In this document: piece after piece, positions 18,413-27,137 of the stretch | Layout: the number at the start of each line of letters is the position of its first letter | Numbering within the stretch: position 1 is the stretch's first letter | From: Pyramidobacter piscolens | GTDB taxonomy: Bacteria; Synergistota; Synergistia; Synergistales; Dethiosulfovibrionaceae | DNA length: 64,000 bases | Assembly (NCBI GenBank): GCA_004558205.1 | Contig: SFDM01000005.1 | Span: 62,001-126,000 of the forward strand | Direction: 5' to 3' | Position numbers and translations under genes: made by a program | Notes under the pieces: model-generated | What the model saw: the letters and a program-made list of their open reading frames with translations, nothing else | Databases searched by the model: none | What the model was told of the DNA's origin: nothing

Positions 18413-19381
18413 ATGAGCTATATCAAAGTAGTAAGCAAAGGAAGTTACTTTGTGGGCGGTGAACGCGTGACGCTATCCGGTGGAGAACCAGTCCAAATCT
18501 GTTATTGGCCCGGCGGACCGGTGCTGAATTATAATCCTAACGGCGATTTTCAGGCAGGGCAGATGTATGTACAATATACCCGCATTGCAGATCCGGTTGT
18601 TCCCTATCCTGTCTGTATGATTCATGGCGGCGGTGGTACTGGAGCGCTATGGGAATCGACACAGCAAGGTGGCCCTGGCTGGGAGTATATGTTTTTGAAA
18701 AATGGTTTTAATGTCAATGTATCTGACGGTGTGGAGCGCGGCAGAGCATCTTGGGCACAATTTCCGGAGATTAACCCGGGGCCTCCCATGTTCAACAGTT
18801 ATGCTGAGCGTTGGACAACCTATCGCCTTGGTGAAAAATTGGGAGAGTCCTATGCTGGCAGCCGTTTTGATGTCAACAAATATGACGATCTAGTCAAACA
18901 GCAGGTTCCGCGCTGGATAACGTCTACGGCAATGGCGCAAAAAGCTTACGATCAGTATATAGGAAGCCTGAATGACGGCTGTATTCTTTTAGCACATAGT
19001 CAGGGAGGCCTGTTTGCAGTGAACGCCGCGCTTGCACATTATCAAAATGTGAAAGCTGTCGTGCTTATTGAGAGTTCATCCTCCATTGATGTGAGTAAAA
19101 CGGATGTGTCAGCGTTCAAAAATATTCCCTTTTTGTTTGTATGGGGAGATTTTCTAGGGGAAGAATATTGCAGCGACAGATTTACCTGGATCGGTAACTT
19201 TGCCTATGCTGGTACTATGAGAAATTTGCATAAGCAAATTCTGCAAATGGGTGGAGACAGTACATGGCTTCATCTGCCGGAAATTGGCATTCGTGGCAAC
19301 ACGCACGCCATGATGTTGGAGGATAACAGTCAACAGATTGCGGACCTCGTGTGCGATTGGCTGAAAGGACATGTTCGTTGA
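18413..19381 (+). CDS. Alpha/beta hydrolase (esterase-like)
   Basis: The 322-residue protein has the oxyanion-loop motif MIHGGGGTGALWE, a nucleophile elbow AHSQGG (Ser in the G-x-S-x-G-like turn) and a late NTHAMMLED segment that could supply the catalytic His. No signal peptide is visible, so it should act in the cytoplasm. The ATG at 18413 is chosen over an in-frame ATG 18 nt upstream because GAAGGAAGGG precedes it at normal distance. It is last in the lyase/symporter operon and may release the hydroxy acid from an ester or thioester. Its end is followed after only 23 nt by the gntR-tail copy. Confidence 0.85.
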   Translation: MSYIKVVSKGSYFVGGERVTLSGGEPVQICYWPGGPVLNYNPNGDFQAGQMYVQYTRIADPVVPYPVCMIHGGGGTGALWESTQQGGPGWEYMFLKNGFNVNVSDGVERGRASWAQFPEINPGPPMFNSYAERWTTYRLGEKLGESYAGSRFDVNKYDDLVKQQVPRWITSTAMAQKAYDQYIGSLNDGCILLAHSQGGLFAVNAALAHYQNVKAVVLIESSSSIDVSKTDVSAFKNIPFLFVWGDFLGEEYCSDRFTWIGNFAYAGTMRNLHKQILQMGGDSTWLHLPEIGIRGNTHAMMLEDNSQQIADLVCDWLKGHVR

Positions 19382-19404
19382 ACTCTGGCGGCATAGAAAC
19401 TCAA

Positions 19405-19545
19405 ATCCGGCGCATCGGGAAAGAGGACCTAGACCGGCTTGTGAAGTTCCATAGGGCCATTGTGGACAATCTCCGTTCCGGCGACTTGAAGGCGCTGAAG
19501 AACATCCGGATTGAAAGCTATCTGGTGGGCAAGGCCTATAACTAA
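19405..19545 (+). pseudogene. Copied 3' tail of the GntR gene
   Basis: The segment 19405-19577 matches 12433-12605 (gntR codons for its last 46 residues plus 32 nt of flank) with 8 differences in 173 nt. All seven coding differences are synonymous, so the encoded tail is identical. No start codon or HTH region is present; the upstream sequence is replaced by the hydrolase gene end. It is not expected to encode a functional regulator. Confidence 0.9.
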
Positions 19546-19578
19546 GTTTGTTGCTGGGAAAAATAAGCTTTCTATCTC

Positions 19579-19625
19579 AAACAGGCGAGAACTCGCAAAG
19601 TTACGCGAGTTCTCGCCTGTTTTTT
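19579..19625. terminator. Repeated terminator hairpin (copy 2)
   Basis: AACAGGCGAGAACTCGC pairs with GCGAGTTCTCGCCTGTT followed by T6. It ends the second lyase operon and lies directly after the gntR-tail copy, the ancestral arrangement that the IS has disrupted at 12.6 kb. Confidence 0.85.
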
Positions 19626-19650
19626 GTACATATTTCCGCTAGAAGCGCCC

Positions 19651-19666
19651 TGTTCTACGTGGAACA
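19651..19666. promoter_or_regulatory. parS-like site (one base off)
   Basis: TGTTCTACGTGGAACA differs by one base from the 16-bp palindrome TGTTCCACGTGGAACA found elsewhere in the window. It is embedded in the hairpin repeat. Confidence 0.5.
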
Positions 19667-19784
19667 TTGAGTCCCGGTTTTGCGTTTAGGCGAAAAAAGA
19701 CATTCTTATACTATAGATTATAATAATCGCAAGGCTAATTGAGGGGAAATGTTCACTGTTGAAGACGCTGGAAATCAAGGGGCA

Positions 19785-19880
19785 TTTTTTGACTCAGACG
19801 GCGCCGTCCGGTAGGCATTTTGTACGAAACAGGCGAGAACTCGCAAAAGTATGCGAGTTCTCGCCTGTTTCATATTTTTC
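19785..19880. repeat. Second tandem unit of the hairpin repeat (copy 3)
   Basis: TTTTTTGACTCAGACGGCG and the following GCCGTCCGG lead into the hairpin at 19829-19871. The same leader-plus-hairpin arrangement occurs at 26150-26240. The rest of 19880-20185 shows no supportable gene. Confidence 0.75.
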
Positions 19881-20185
19881 AGAATGGTTGCACAGCTAGC
19901 GCAGGTACACTCTACTCTTGGCAGCAAATCGCGCAAAGCCCTGCAAACACGGTCGCTATTGTTTAGTAAAGTGTGAAGGTATGTGTTGTAATCACTAGAG
20001 TTAGAAAGTTATCTACCGATAGTAGGGTACATATAGCCGTTGTGCTCATTAGAAATCAGTGTAAGTGCTCACACCCGATTGGTTGTCGTAGCAGGGTATG
20101 GCATGCTATAGACGTTCATTTTTCTTTTCTTATGTTTAATGTTGAAAAACTTTTTCTTTCTTGTTGAAGTTTTATGCAGAATGAA

Positions 20186-20938
20186 TTACTTTTGACTGTT
20201 TCTTTTTCTTTCGAGTTCTTGCGATGATTCTAGGTCAGTGTAATAGGATGTATTAATAATACTAATTCGCGTAAACAGATGATCATACATGTACTTTCTT
20301 GCAAGAAGAGGATCACGGTTATAAAAGGCCGTGAGAATATTCTGGTGATCATCGTTGCTTCGCTGTTTTATTTCTTCTTTGACATACTGATTGAACTGAG
20401 AGTAATTTTCTCCCCTAAGTTGGTCAAGCAGAGTATTGAGTAGATTCGAGAGAATATCGTTACCTGACATGGTGGCGATATTCATGTGAAAATCAAAGTC
20501 GTCAGTATGGAAAAGATTCTCTCTGATATGTTTTTTATCTACATTATTTAGAATGGTTGCTAGCTTTTTGACATCTTCGTTAGAACAACGGAGACAGGCA
20601 TAATAGGCTAGTTCAGGTTCGATGATCAGTCTGGTTTCAAGTATTTTTTCCACCGACGCATTATTTCTTAATTCGTTGAAAAACATCATATTGTGAACAT
20701 TTATTATCGCGTCGCTGGAAATAAAGGTTCCCACGCCAGCTCTGGAGTCTAGGATCCCAAAGTTCTCTAATATTTTCATGGCTTCTCGCATGATGTTGCG
20801 ACTCACATTGAAGGAAGAGGCTAATTCGATTTCATTAGGAAGTTTGTCTCCTGGTTTCCATATCCTTTCCTCAATCAGTTTAGTAACAGCGTCAACTAAC
20901 TGTACGCTTAGATTCACTTTTTTCATTTTTGGTAGCAT
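20186..20938 (-). CDS. GntR-family regulator (FadR/FCD subfamily)
   Basis: The 250-residue protein has an N-terminal winged helix (IWKPGDKLPNEIELASSFNV and SRNIMREAMKILENFGI) and a helical FCD domain (residues about 95-230) with the metal/ligand pattern of an Asp and several His. AAGGAGAT lies 6 nt before the ATG at 20938. It is divergent from the symporter/opine dehydrogenase pair and is its probable regulator. The gene is A/T-rich. It is only distantly similar to the GntR at 11911. Confidence 0.92.
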   Translation of the reverse strand: MLPKMKKVNLSVQLVDAVTKLIEERIWKPGDKLPNEIELASSFNVSRNIMREAMKILENFGILDSRAGVGTFISSDAIINVHNMMFFNELRNNASVEKILETRLIIEPELAYYACLRCSNEDVKKLATILNNVDKKHIRENLFHTDDFDFHMNIATMSGNDILSNLLNTLLDQLRGENYSQFNQYVKEEIKQRSNDDHQNILTAFYNRDPLLARKYMYDHLFTRISIINTSYYTDLESSQELERKRNSQK

Positions 20939-21463
20939 ATAGATCTCCTTATCTGTACTCTATGCATTTCCACTGCTGTCCCAAATAGCTTGGGTTAGGA
21001 AACTGGCCTGAGCATTTGCAATGTAACGCGTAATGTGCATCATGTTGAATCCAAAACCAAGGTAACTTGACGGAGAGAGTAGGCGAATCCTGCTGTGTGC
21101 GGTTCTGTACAATGGGGTCTCTTCTATTTTGGACAAGAGTGATATAAACGCAATTAATACTGTATTCAACAAAACTGCTCAAACTTATTCCTTATAGCGA
21201 TACTGATAGTTAGAACGGAGAAAACGATAAACTTAATTTTATTATACACCATGTATTTGCAAACAACAATGGAAACGAAGCAAAAAGCTTGTAGAGTGAA
21301 AAATTACATTCCATCAGTGACGAAGTAGAAGATGGAGCCTTAAGCCACCAGTTGCTTCGGTTTTTCATTTCAGCTTCCTGACCCATCCATCAAGTTTTTA
21401 CATCAAAATTGAGGAATCTTTCTTTTACGAAAAAAGTCTATATATCCTATTGCAAAACAAGTC

Positions 21464-21477
21464 TTGTTGTACTACAA
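21464..21477. promoter_or_regulatory. Candidate GntR operator before the symporter
   Basis: TTGT-N6-ACAA (TTGTTGTACTACAA) is a dyad in the 727-nt gap between gntR and the symporter gene, similar to half-sites used by FCD-type GntR proteins. AACAAGTCTTGTT (21457-21469) forms an overlapping dyad. Frames at 20949-21182 in this gap have no support as genes. Confidence 0.35.
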
Positions 21478-21665
21478 TCACTTTAGAAAAGAAAAATACA
21501 TTCTGCGGTGCTCTTCAAAGGCAGAGCGCTATGTCTTTGATGGTTGTTTGGAGGTTTTTCTTTTTGGATGATCCGGTTGTAACATTAATAGTGCATTAAT
21601 ATCATGGTTTTTGAATATCGTAGTTTTTTGTAATAAGAGCCATTTAATTTTAAGGAGGAGATCGT

Positions 21666-23069
21666 ATGAGCCAAACTTTTGCAATTATTGCGGCAACAGT
21701 AGCAGTGGTCTTAGCGACAATTATCCCTACTTACTATATCTCCAACAAGCAAAAAACAACCGGCGAGGACTGGGCTATTGCTAATCGTAGCCTTCCCACA
21801 TATGTAGTTGTAGGAACTCAATTTGCCAGTGTTTTTGGTGGCGGCATCATGGTGGGGCACTTAGGCAATGCCTATCAAAACGGTATTGGCGTACTTATCT
21901 ACGGTGTTATCATGGTTTTACCCTTCGTTTTTTTGTCTATTATCGCTAAGTGGATTCGCCAGAATCAGTTTGCCACTATTCCGGATATTCTTGGGAAATA
22001 TACAGATAACAATAAGGGTATAAAACTTATTGCTTCTCTGATGACCATACTTTTCCCTTTGGGATGGATCACATCACAGATAACTGCGTTTGGAAGCATA
22101 TTCTCCTCTCTTACCGGCCTGGATTATACTGTGCTTTGCCTCATTTTCTCGGCGGTTGCTCTTTTCTTTATCATGCCTGCAGGACTGAAAACAGTGGCTT
22201 GGACTGATTTCTTTTTTGCCTGCTTCATGGGTATCATCCTGTTAGTCTCTATGTATTATGGTACTGAAATGGCCGGTGGTGTATCAAAGATTGTGGCAGC
22301 TGCTGACCCAGCTTTGATATCCTGGCGTGGTTCTATCGAGAAACTGGGGTGGGGAACTATTTTTTTGTGGTTTTTTGCGGTTCTGCCCGGCGGTATGACT
22401 AATCAGATGTATTTTCAAAGAATATGCGCTATGAAAGATGAGAAGAAAGTTATCGGCAATTTAATTATTTCAGCAGTGGTTTCTTTAATCGGATTCGGTT
22501 GGGCTGTTTATATGGGCATAGCTATCAGCACTTTGAACACAGAGCTTGGCAGAAATGCCGTTACAGGTTGGTTTATGAGTAAGCTTCCGCTGTGGCATTT
22601 GGCTCTTTTCGCGGCAGTGCTTTTTGCGGCCATGATGTCCACTGTAAGTTCGGCTGTCCAGTCTATGGCTGTAAACGTAGCTCATGACATGATGTCGGTT
22701 ATAAATCCTGACATGACTGAAAAACAAACTCTGACACTTTCTCGCATTACTTGCGTGGCTATTATGATTTTCTCTTTGGTAATGTGCTTGAAATTTACTG
22801 ATACTCTTGCTTGGCTCGTGGCCATGAATGCCTTTTCCGCAGCGGCACTGTTTTGCCCCATCTTTGTAGGTTATGCTCTACGCAAAAAGAATGTGGTTAC
22901 TAGCGCCGGCATTGCATCCGGTATGATCTGCGGTGCCATCGGCACTACTGTTGGTATGGTAATGCACACCGCCGTCAATTATGCGGCTATCGGCATTTTG
23001 TTTTCGCTCGTGGGAATGCTGACAGTTTGTGCTCTTACTCGTAAAAAAGAAATAAGCGTTATCAAATAG
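21666..23069 (+). CDS. Sodium:solute symporter (SSS family)
   Basis: The 467-residue carrier has about 13 hydrophobic helices; the sodium-binding first core helix appears as TQFASVFGGGIMVGHLGNA and a conserved SSAVQSMAVNVAHD segment lies in core helix 8, where SSS proteins have the Ser/Ser sodium ligands. AAGGAGGAG lies just before the ATG. It forms an operon with opine dehydrogenase 35 nt downstream, so an opine-like N-(carboxyalkyl) amino acid or a related amino acid is a plausible cargo (inference). Confidence 0.92.
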   Translation: MSQTFAIIAATVAVVLATIIPTYYISNKQKTTGEDWAIANRSLPTYVVVGTQFASVFGGGIMVGHLGNAYQNGIGVLIYGVIMVLPFVFLSIIAKWIRQNQFATIPDILGKYTDNNKGIKLIASLMTILFPLGWITSQITAFGSIFSSLTGLDYTVLCLIFSAVALFFIMPAGLKTVAWTDFFFACFMGIILLVSMYYGTEMAGGVSKIVAAADPALISWRGSIEKLGWGTIFLWFFAVLPGGMTNQMYFQRICAMKDEKKVIGNLIISAVVSLIGFGWAVYMGIAISTLNTELGRNAVTGWFMSKLPLWHLALFAAVLFAAMMSTVSSAVQSMAVNVAHDMMSVINPDMTEKQTLTLSRITCVAIMIFSLVMCLKFTDTLAWLVAMNAFSAAALFCPIFVGYALRKKNVVTSAGIASGMICGAIGTTVGMVMHTAVNYAAIGILFSLVGMLTVCALTRKKEISVIK

Positions 23070-23104
23070 TTAAAAAACACAATTCAAAGGAGCGTATATT
23101 TACT

Positions 23105-24181
23105 ATGAAGGAACATATTGCGATTATTGGTGCAGGAAATGGCGGACAGGCTTTTGCGGGCTATCTCTCTCTTGCGGGAGAACGCGTTAAAATTTTCGAT
23201 GTGGTGCCTGCTACGGTAAACAAGCTTAATGAAGTGGGCGGTGTGCTGATAGAGGGCAACAGCAAGTATAAAGGGTTTGGAAAGATCGAAAAAGCTACAG
23301 ACAACATGCGGGAGGCCATTGAAGGCGCTAGGCTGATTATGATTGTTCTTCCTTCGCTTTATCATGCCGACATGGCTCGCCAGATGGCTGCCTATCTGAA
23401 AGATGGTCAAGTGATTGTGCTGAATCCTCATGCTTCTATGGGACCCGTAGAATTCCGTAAAGTCTTGAATGAGTGTGGGGTTACTGCTGATGTAACTATT
23501 GGTTGCACCTCTACGCTGCTCTTTGCTTGCCGTGCCGTTGAAATTGGACATGTAGTGGTGGCTGGTCAAAAGCGACACTTAACTATGGCTGCCTACCCTT
23601 CCAGCCGTAACCCTATTCTGGCTGAGATATTCAAGAACCTCATTCCTGAATTTGAGGTGGTGGATGACGTGATTCGCGTTAGTCTGGACAATATCAACGC
23701 TCTTGTTCACCCCGCGCCTACCATTTTAAATACCGGACGTATTGAATCCAATACGCCTTTTGAATATTATATTGATTGTACACCTGCTCAGGGGCGTTAT
23801 GTGGACGCTTTGGACAAGGAACGCATGGCATTGGCCAAGGCTTATGGCCTGGAAAAGGTTAAGCCGCTTGTAGAAGAGTATAAGGTTATGTATCGTACTC
23901 ACGGTAACAACATGTATGAAATCCTTTCACAAAATGAAGACCTTCATGGTATCAAGGGTCAGAAATCTTTGGAAACTCGCTACCTTATGGAAGATGTCCC
24001 GTGTTCTCTGGTTGCTCTCCAGACTCTTGGAAGGATTGCCGCTGTTCCTACGCCTTGCATAGATGCTATGATTATAGTGGGGCGCACGCTGGTTCCTGGC
24101 ATGATTGAAGGTCGCACTGTGAAGAACCTTGGTTTGGAAGGTATATCTAAAGAAGAATTTATCAAGATGTGCCGTCAGTAA
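23105..24181 (+). CDS. Octopine/nopaline (opine) dehydrogenase family enzyme
   Basis: The 358-residue oxidoreductase has an N-terminal Rossmann domain (IIGAGNGGQAFAGYL, residues 6-20) and a C-terminal helical domain. The segment NALVHPAPTILNTGRIE contains the invariant His of the family (PF02317). These enzymes reversibly link an amino acid and a 2-oxo acid through NAD(P)H. Beside an uptake symporter and a GntR repressor the oxidative, catabolic direction is likelier than opine synthesis. AAGGAG precedes the ATG. Substrates cannot be read from sequence. Confidence 0.92.
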   Translation: MKEHIAIIGAGNGGQAFAGYLSLAGERVKIFDVVPATVNKLNEVGGVLIEGNSKYKGFGKIEKATDNMREAIEGARLIMIVLPSLYHADMARQMAAYLKDGQVIVLNPHASMGPVEFRKVLNECGVTADVTIGCTSTLLFACRAVEIGHVVVAGQKRHLTMAAYPSSRNPILAEIFKNLIPEFEVVDDVIRVSLDNINALVHPAPTILNTGRIESNTPFEYYIDCTPAQGRYVDALDKERMALAKAYGLEKVKPLVEEYKVMYRTHGNNMYEILSQNEDLHGIKGQKSLETRYLMEDVPCSLVALQTLGRIAAVPTPCIDAMIIVGRTLVPGMIEGRTVKNLGLEGISKEEFIKMCRQ

Positions 24182-24462
24182 TATTGTGGGATATTTGATC
24201 AGAAGCTTATTGTTTTCAAGATTAGAATCTTCAAGTAAAGGCTGTATCGTGCCTTAAGGATTTTCCGAATTAAAATTCGCATATATGAAATTTTCGCGTA
24301 TATGTGTCTTGCGCTGGTGATGTAATACTGTCTCAGAAGTTATCTTGTTTTGAACGGCAATACTGATAATCATCTTCCCAGCGGTGTTAAAGAACTTTGA
24401 TAAACATTGTGTTAAAATGTTGTTTTTCAAGGCCTGTAGTTGAGTTTTTGTAAACAAAAAAT

Positions 24463-24506
24463 GCGCTTTTCTCCGTTTTATTGGGCGGTGAAAGGCGCGT
24501 TTTTTG
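24463..24506 (+). terminator. Rho-independent terminator of the opine operon
   Basis: GCGCTTTTC and GAAAGGCGC (one bulge) are followed by T6. The rest of the 24182-24545 gap holds no supportable gene. Confidence 0.75.
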
Positions 24507-24545
24507 TCCTGGAGTGAATAGAAGTTCTCTGAAAAATAAAATGAA

Positions 24546-25943
24546 TCAGCCCTGTCCCAGCATGACGTCCCGTCTCCTTTGAGCCAGCTCGGTCAGCTCG
24601 TCGTCAAATCCGGCGATACTGAACAGCGCGTAGGTTATTTTAACTTTCTCATCGACAGAGCTCAGACAGCGAGCCTTTTCCTCTAAATCATGCAGTACAT
24701 TGAGGCCCATCTTTGATTTTTTGTATTTGCACTCTCCCAGGAGTATGTTCTCTCCCGTTTGGTCAAGGGCGCCCAGGTCAATCTCATGAGAGCCGTCCCA
24801 CCAGCGCCCGACGCGCTGTAGGGCGAAGGGAAGCCTGCCCTCGGCGTTCCAGCTCCACAGTCGTTCACGGCAGACCTGTTCATAGACGAAGCTGACATGG
24901 CTGTCGATAAAATGTGCCTTAAGGTGCTCCAGGACGTAGTTTTCCTGCCCGAGCTCAATATAGTTCAGATAGGGAAAGACAAAACGAAACCAGAAGAGGA
25001 TAAAATGGTCCTTCACGCGGTAGAGCCCGCGTTTGCTCTTATCGGGCTGGCTTTCTGTGACTGGAACGTTGCGAGCCAGAATGTCGAGGTCGATCAGCGT
25101 TCTCAGGTACTTTGTCAGGCTTGTCTGTTTTGCCTCGAGGGCGGCGCTTATGCGAGAAAGTTTTTGATTCTCCGCCGCGATGGTTTTGATGATGGAAAAA
25201 TAGGTCCCCACCTCGGTCACTTCCCTTTGAAGAAGGAAGCGTGGCTCGTCGTGGAGGAAACTCGACGGCGACAGGACGTTTTGGGCGATCAGTTCGTCTA
25301 TGGAGCCTTCGCCCCTGAACAGTTCTACGTATTTGGGAACGCCACCGGTCACGCTGTAGCGTTCAATGCGCTCCGGCAGGCTCATCTCGGGAAAAAACTC
25401 GCTGTAAGAGGCAAAAGAGAGGGGCTGAAGCCGGATCTGCGCCGTACGGCGTCCGTAGAGCGGACTGCTGTAGTTCAATGTCTGCGCCTCCATCATCGAA
25501 ATGAGGGAGCTGCAGAGGATAACTATCACGTTTTTTGAACTCAAAATCCCGTCCCAGATTTTTTGAAAAAGAGACGGAAAAGCCGCGTTTGATTTTCAGA
25601 GATATTGAAATTCATCGATGACGATTACCAGCTTTTGAGAGCCTGCTGAATCCGCGAGAACCTGAAAGATGGGACCCCACTCTTGAAAATCAGCGCTTTT
25701 CAAAAGCGAAATGCCTAGAAAATCGGCGGCCATATCCTTGAACGCCCGGCGGTTAAGCGCTTCTGTTTCCTCCGTCGCGAGAAAATACACCGCGGGTTTA
25801 TCCTTGATGAAATGCAGAATCAGCGCCGTCTTTCTAACGCGGCGGCGGCCGTAAAGGACGACAAGTGACGCTTCCTGGCGGCTGTATTCTCTCTCCAGCG
25901 CTTTGAGTTCTTTGACGAGGTTAACGAATGGGAACAGCGGAGA
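24546..25943 (-). pseudogene. Decayed ATPase of the archaeal-ATPase/DUF234 type
   Basis: A single reading frame spans the region but is broken. It begins (25.94 kb) without a start codon at FPFVNLVKELKALEREY. Its Walker A reads YGRRRVRKTAL, with Arg for the essential Gly. A TGA stop (about 25593-25595) follows the Walker B region VIVIDEFQYL, after which the same frame resumes with KSNAAFPSLFQKIW. The 332-codon remainder (ending at 24546) has the sensor segment, winged helix and the DUF234 nuclease-like tail (ENILLGECKYKKSKMG). Intact relatives are about 460 residues. Three independent lesions indicate an old pseudogene; the 5' end abuts a dispersed repeat. Confidence 0.88.
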
Positions 25944-25989
25944 GGGGAAACCTGAGCCGGAGACGGCTTAAGGCGCCCTTCTTCTACTC

Positions 25990-26146
25990 CATAGAACAGC
26001 TGAACTAACGTCCGGGGCCGGCCCGAGGGGCCATGCAGTCGCTAAAGACTATCTCGGCCTGTTCGGCCTGCCTATACTCGCTTGGTGGATTCCCCTCGGG
26101 TCGTCCCCTCCGTGCCCATTTTGCATTTTTATTGCAAAATAGTATA
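25990..26146 (+). repeat. Dispersed ~158-bp stem-forming repeat (copy A)
   Basis: Begins CATAGAACAGCTGAACTAAC and ends TTTTTATTGCAAAATAGTAT. Full copies lie at 42109 and 45897, partial ones at 39390 and 42365. Inside it GGCCCGAGGGG can pair with CCCCTCGGGTCG about 75 nt further on. Confidence 0.9.
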
Positions 26147-26149
26147 AGG

Positions 26150-26335
26150 ACGTTTTTTGACTCAGGCAGCGCCGTCTGGCGGGACTTTTATATGAAACAG
26201 GCGAGAACCCGCGAAGATGCGCGAGTTCTCGCCTATTTTTCGTGCATATTTCCGCCGGAAGCGCTCTGTTCTACGTGGAACATTGAGGCCCCGTTATCTC
26301 AAGACCGCCGTTTAGGCGAAAAAGAACAGCTGGGG
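26150..26335. repeat. Hairpin/parS composite repeat (copy 4)
   Basis: Contains the leader GACTCAGGCAGCGCCGTCTGG, the hairpin ACAGGCGAGAACCCGC/GCGCGAGTTCTCGCCT (26196-26234) and the parS-like site at 26267. It ends GTTTAGGCGAAAAAG, as does the copy near 19.7 kb, and overlaps the last codons of the metallo-hydrolase gene. Confidence 0.85.
26267..26282. promoter_or_regulatory. parS-like site (one base off)
   Basis: TGTTCTACGTGGAACA, identical to the site at 19651 and one base from the perfect palindrome. Confidence 0.5.
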
Positions 26336-27058
26336 CGGAATTAGCCCCGTGGCGAACTTGTCCGCGGCGGCCTGGATATGGTGCTGTCCCTTTTCCAGGC
26401 TGAAAACGCCGTGCCCGGGGAAGAAGGCGTCCACGGGAAGCTTGGCCAGGCGTGCCATGGCCTTTGAATAGGCGTAGAGGTTCACGTCGGGCAGCGACTG
26501 GATCAGAACCTGGCCGCAGGCGAACACGGCGTCGCCGGTAAAGATCGAGTTTTTTCCGTCGATTTGGCCGAATAGGACCATATCCTGAAGGCTGTGTCCG
26601 GGGACCATGCAGGCCTTCAAGGTCACGTTTCCGAGGGTGACGCAGTCTCCTTCGTTCAGCGGTATGATCCCGGGGCATTTAGGATAGGAAAAGTCCTCAG
26701 GGTAGAGGATCCCTTTGGCCAGCCCCACGCTTGTGGCGGTCTCGTCGCCCTTTTCGATGGCTTCCGCTTCCATTGCCGGAGCGTAGACCTCACAGCCCGA
26801 AAGCTCCTTGACGTGGGCGGCGCCGCAGGCGTGATCGCCATGGTAATGGGTGAGGAAGAGCTTCTTAATGTCGGTCATTTTGAAGCCGTGAGACTGAATG
26901 ACCTCGACCATCCTCTCGGAATCGAGGCTGACGCCGGCGTCGATCATCATGCAGCCCGCGCCGGTGTCGATCAAAAAGACGTTGCAGTCCACGGGATGGG
27001 TGAACGAAAATCCCCATTTGCCGCTGGCGACCATATAGATGCTGTCGGTAAGTTTCAT
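26312..27058 (-). CDS. Metallo-beta-lactamase-fold hydrolase
   Basis: The 248-residue cytoplasmic protein has the metal-binding motif HYHGDHACG (H71, H73, D75, H76), a further His in VPGHSLQD, the bridging Asp in FTGDAVF and a last His in FFPGHGVF. Family members hydrolyse thioesters, esters or lactones. GGAGG lies upstream of the ATG. Its C-terminal residues (PPQLFFFA) are encoded by the end of the hairpin repeat, so insertion of that repeat has probably replaced the original tail. Function not assignable beyond the family. Confidence 0.88.
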   Translation of the reverse strand: MKLTDSIYMVASGKWGFSFTHPVDCNVFLIDTGAGCMMIDAGVSLDSERMVEVIQSHGFKMTDIKKLFLTHYHGDHACGAAHVKELSGCEVYAPAMEAEAIEKGDETATSVGLAKGILYPEDFSYPKCPGIIPLNEGDCVTLGNVTLKACMVPGHSLQDMVLFGQIDGKNSIFTGDAVFACGQVLIQSLPDVNLYAYSKAMARLAKLPVDAFFPGHGVFSLEKGQHHIQAAADKFATGLIPPQLFFFA

Positions 27059-27137
27059 ACTGAAATTCCTCCCTTTCTACAAGACTCCAGAAAAACGGGA
27101 CAGGAGTGCCGCGCCTCGGCGGCGCCGCGTCCCAAGG

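Noticed and set aside
20949..21182. Minus-strand frames between gntR and the symporter
   Set aside because: Two overlapping frames of similar length, no ribosome site and no recognisable motif; likely chance.
25590..25600. TGA in the decayed ATPase read as selenocysteine
   Set aside because: No selenoprotein family has Sec after a Walker B motif, and the Walker A Gly and the start codon are also lost.
26271..26678. 135-codon minus-strand frame overlapping the metallo-hydrolase
   Set aside because: Arg-rich shifted frame of the metallo-hydrolase.
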